From positions 60,464,324 to 60,528,323 of the forward strand of contig OY755242.1 of NCBI GenBank assembly GCA_963576725.1: a stretch of 64,000 nt of DNA, in the 5' to 3' direction. Below the pieces are notes generated by a model that was not told the origin of the DNA, made no database searches, and saw only the letters and a program-made list of their open reading frames with translations. Within the stretch, counting starts at the first letter, position 1; every line of letters starts with the position of its first letter. The position numbers and the translations under genes are program-made. This document shows positions 63,152-64,000 of this stretch, one piece after another. Source of the stretch: Azorinus chamasolen. Lineage: Eukaryota; Mollusca; Bivalvia; Cardiida; Solecurtidae.

Positions 63152-63522
63152 TACAGTAGAATTTGTCTTAAGCAGCCATCAAAAAGAGGTCTAATTATGG
63201 ATATGTAAGGCAGGCGATAGCTTAATGCAGGTCAAAAGTAATGCAGAAAGCTCTTATAGGAGCTTTCGGCATTACTTTTGCCCTGCTTTCAGCAAATGCA
63301 TTATTTTTTAGGATTCCTGTGTTCAAAGAAATGAATGGCCACTTAAGACAGTAAATGAGTCATCATAATTAGGTGGTTGCTTAATGCATGGCAGACGTTA
63401 TACAGACAGTCCCTGTAGGAGATTTCTGCATTTTTTTCGACCGGTATTAAGCTACCGTCTGTCTTAAAGACCCAAAATGAAACTACTTTGTAATGGTCGC
63501 TTAAGACAGGTTCTGCTGTATT
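63152..63522. mobile_element. Dimeric PogoM element, second case
   Basis: Outer ends TACAGTAGAATTTGTCTTAA and CGCTTAAGACAGGTTCTGCT then GTA. Two palindromes (GAAAGCTCTTATAGGAGC near 63255; GACAGTCCCTGTAGGAGA near 63410) and an intervening CACTTAAGACAG. Confidence 0.78.
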
Positions 63523-63596
63523 TAGATTATGGGAACTATGTTGAGCAGGCAACAAAACTGAGCAGACTTTCCTAAACACGATTAAGGTAATACATA

Positions 63597-63774
63597 CAGT
63601 AAAACCCCTCTAAACCGGACGTTCAATTTAGTATAAATATCGGTCTTGGAGACAGGTGGCAGCTTAATGCAGGGTGAAAGTCATACAGAAAGCTCACCCT
63701 GCATTAAGCAACCACCTGTCTAAAAATATCTAAATTCTTCTGTACTAGAATTCCGATTTATAGGGGTTTTGCTG
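63597..63774. mobile_element. PogoM MITE (GGACGTTCAATTTAG subfamily)
   Basis: TACAGTAAAACCCCTCTAAA and TATAGGGGTTTTGCTGTA are the ends. The core palindrome is reduced (CATACAGAAAGCTCACCC). Confidence 0.82.
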
Positions 63775-64000
63775 TATTTCCCAGTAGGCTAACAGAACGA
63801 CTGACACATCCTGAATTAATCCTACCGCCATCATGGAGAGCTCTGTAATTGTTGACCAATTTCTAATATTTCTAATAAAAACTTTTTGATCGTTTTGTCG
63901 TCATTGCCATGGGCAAATAGGGACCAAACGATTGAAAAAAAAAACGGTTAGAAAAACTATCAGAGATATTGGACGATGATTTCATACACCTCTATCGCTT
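63775..64000. other. Window end, nothing recognised
   Basis: Unique-looking sequence with no long frame. AAAAAAAAAACGG and the inverted AACGTTT-like words near 63890-63950 are too weak to call. Confidence 0.4.

Overview
The window is animal (metazoan) nuclear DNA, most probably from a bivalve mollusc. It has spliced genes with GT-AG introns and AT-rich introns packed with small DNA transposons. It also carries (GTCT/GTCC)n-plus-core-repeat modules of the kind described in bivalves as pearl-like elements, a tRNA-derived SINE with an AAACAAACAAA tail, and a broken non-LTR retrotransposon. The bivalve assignment is an inference from repeat style and is not proven by a marker gene. Repeat-family names used here (TPal1, TPal2, TPal3, PogoM, GacM, HEL) are ad hoc labels for families recognised by eye in this window.

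Genes. (1) 2276-31993, plus strand: MOSPD2, an ER-anchored protein with CRAL-TRIO, MSP and membrane-anchor parts. Fourteen coding exons were traced and every splice phase is consistent. The 5' exon(s) encoding roughly the first 25 residues are not visible. The visible part gives 498 residues, stops at 31993, and has a polyadenylation signal at 32315. (2) 47326-50068, plus strand: a two-exon gene for a type II membrane glycosyltransferase of the GT32 (OCH1/SUR1-like, DXD) type, 342 residues. A decoy copy of its second splice acceptor and exon start lies 271 bp upstream of the real exon. (3) 44898-46745: a 5'-truncated, frameshifted CR1/Jockey/L2-type LINE reverse transcriptase. No other protein gene is supported.

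Repeat layout. 1-1000 is a tandem array of about 235-bp units containing a TACGTGGTA/TACCACGTA palindrome. The MOSPD2 introns, the intergenic 32.3-47.3 kb, the GT32 intron and the 50-64 kb tail are filled by five kinds of element. The first is short TTAA-flanked palindromic MITEs (TPal1-3; piggyBac-like target). The second is PogoM, TA-flanked CAGTAAAACC-ended MITEs with a pogo/Tigger-like end. The third is GacM, a GACCACTCTTTAGAATCG palindrome MITE. The fourth is HEL, Helentron-like modules of 0.3-3.3 kb with a 5' hairpin, a GTCY microsatellite, tandem core repeats, a subterminal copy of the 5' end, and a CTCTTG or CTCTAG 3' end before TT. The fifth is foldback elements. 58.0-60.2 kb is a 30-bp minisatellite interrupted by a hairpin-bearing element that occurs three times between 58.2 and 61.6 kb.

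How it fits together. The two genes are ordinary single-copy eukaryotic genes with no sign of a shared pathway. The notable biology is the mobile DNA. At least seven nested insertions can be read directly, with TTAA or T|T junctions reconstructed from intact copies elsewhere in the same window. Together they give a relative chronology and show the target preferences of the families.
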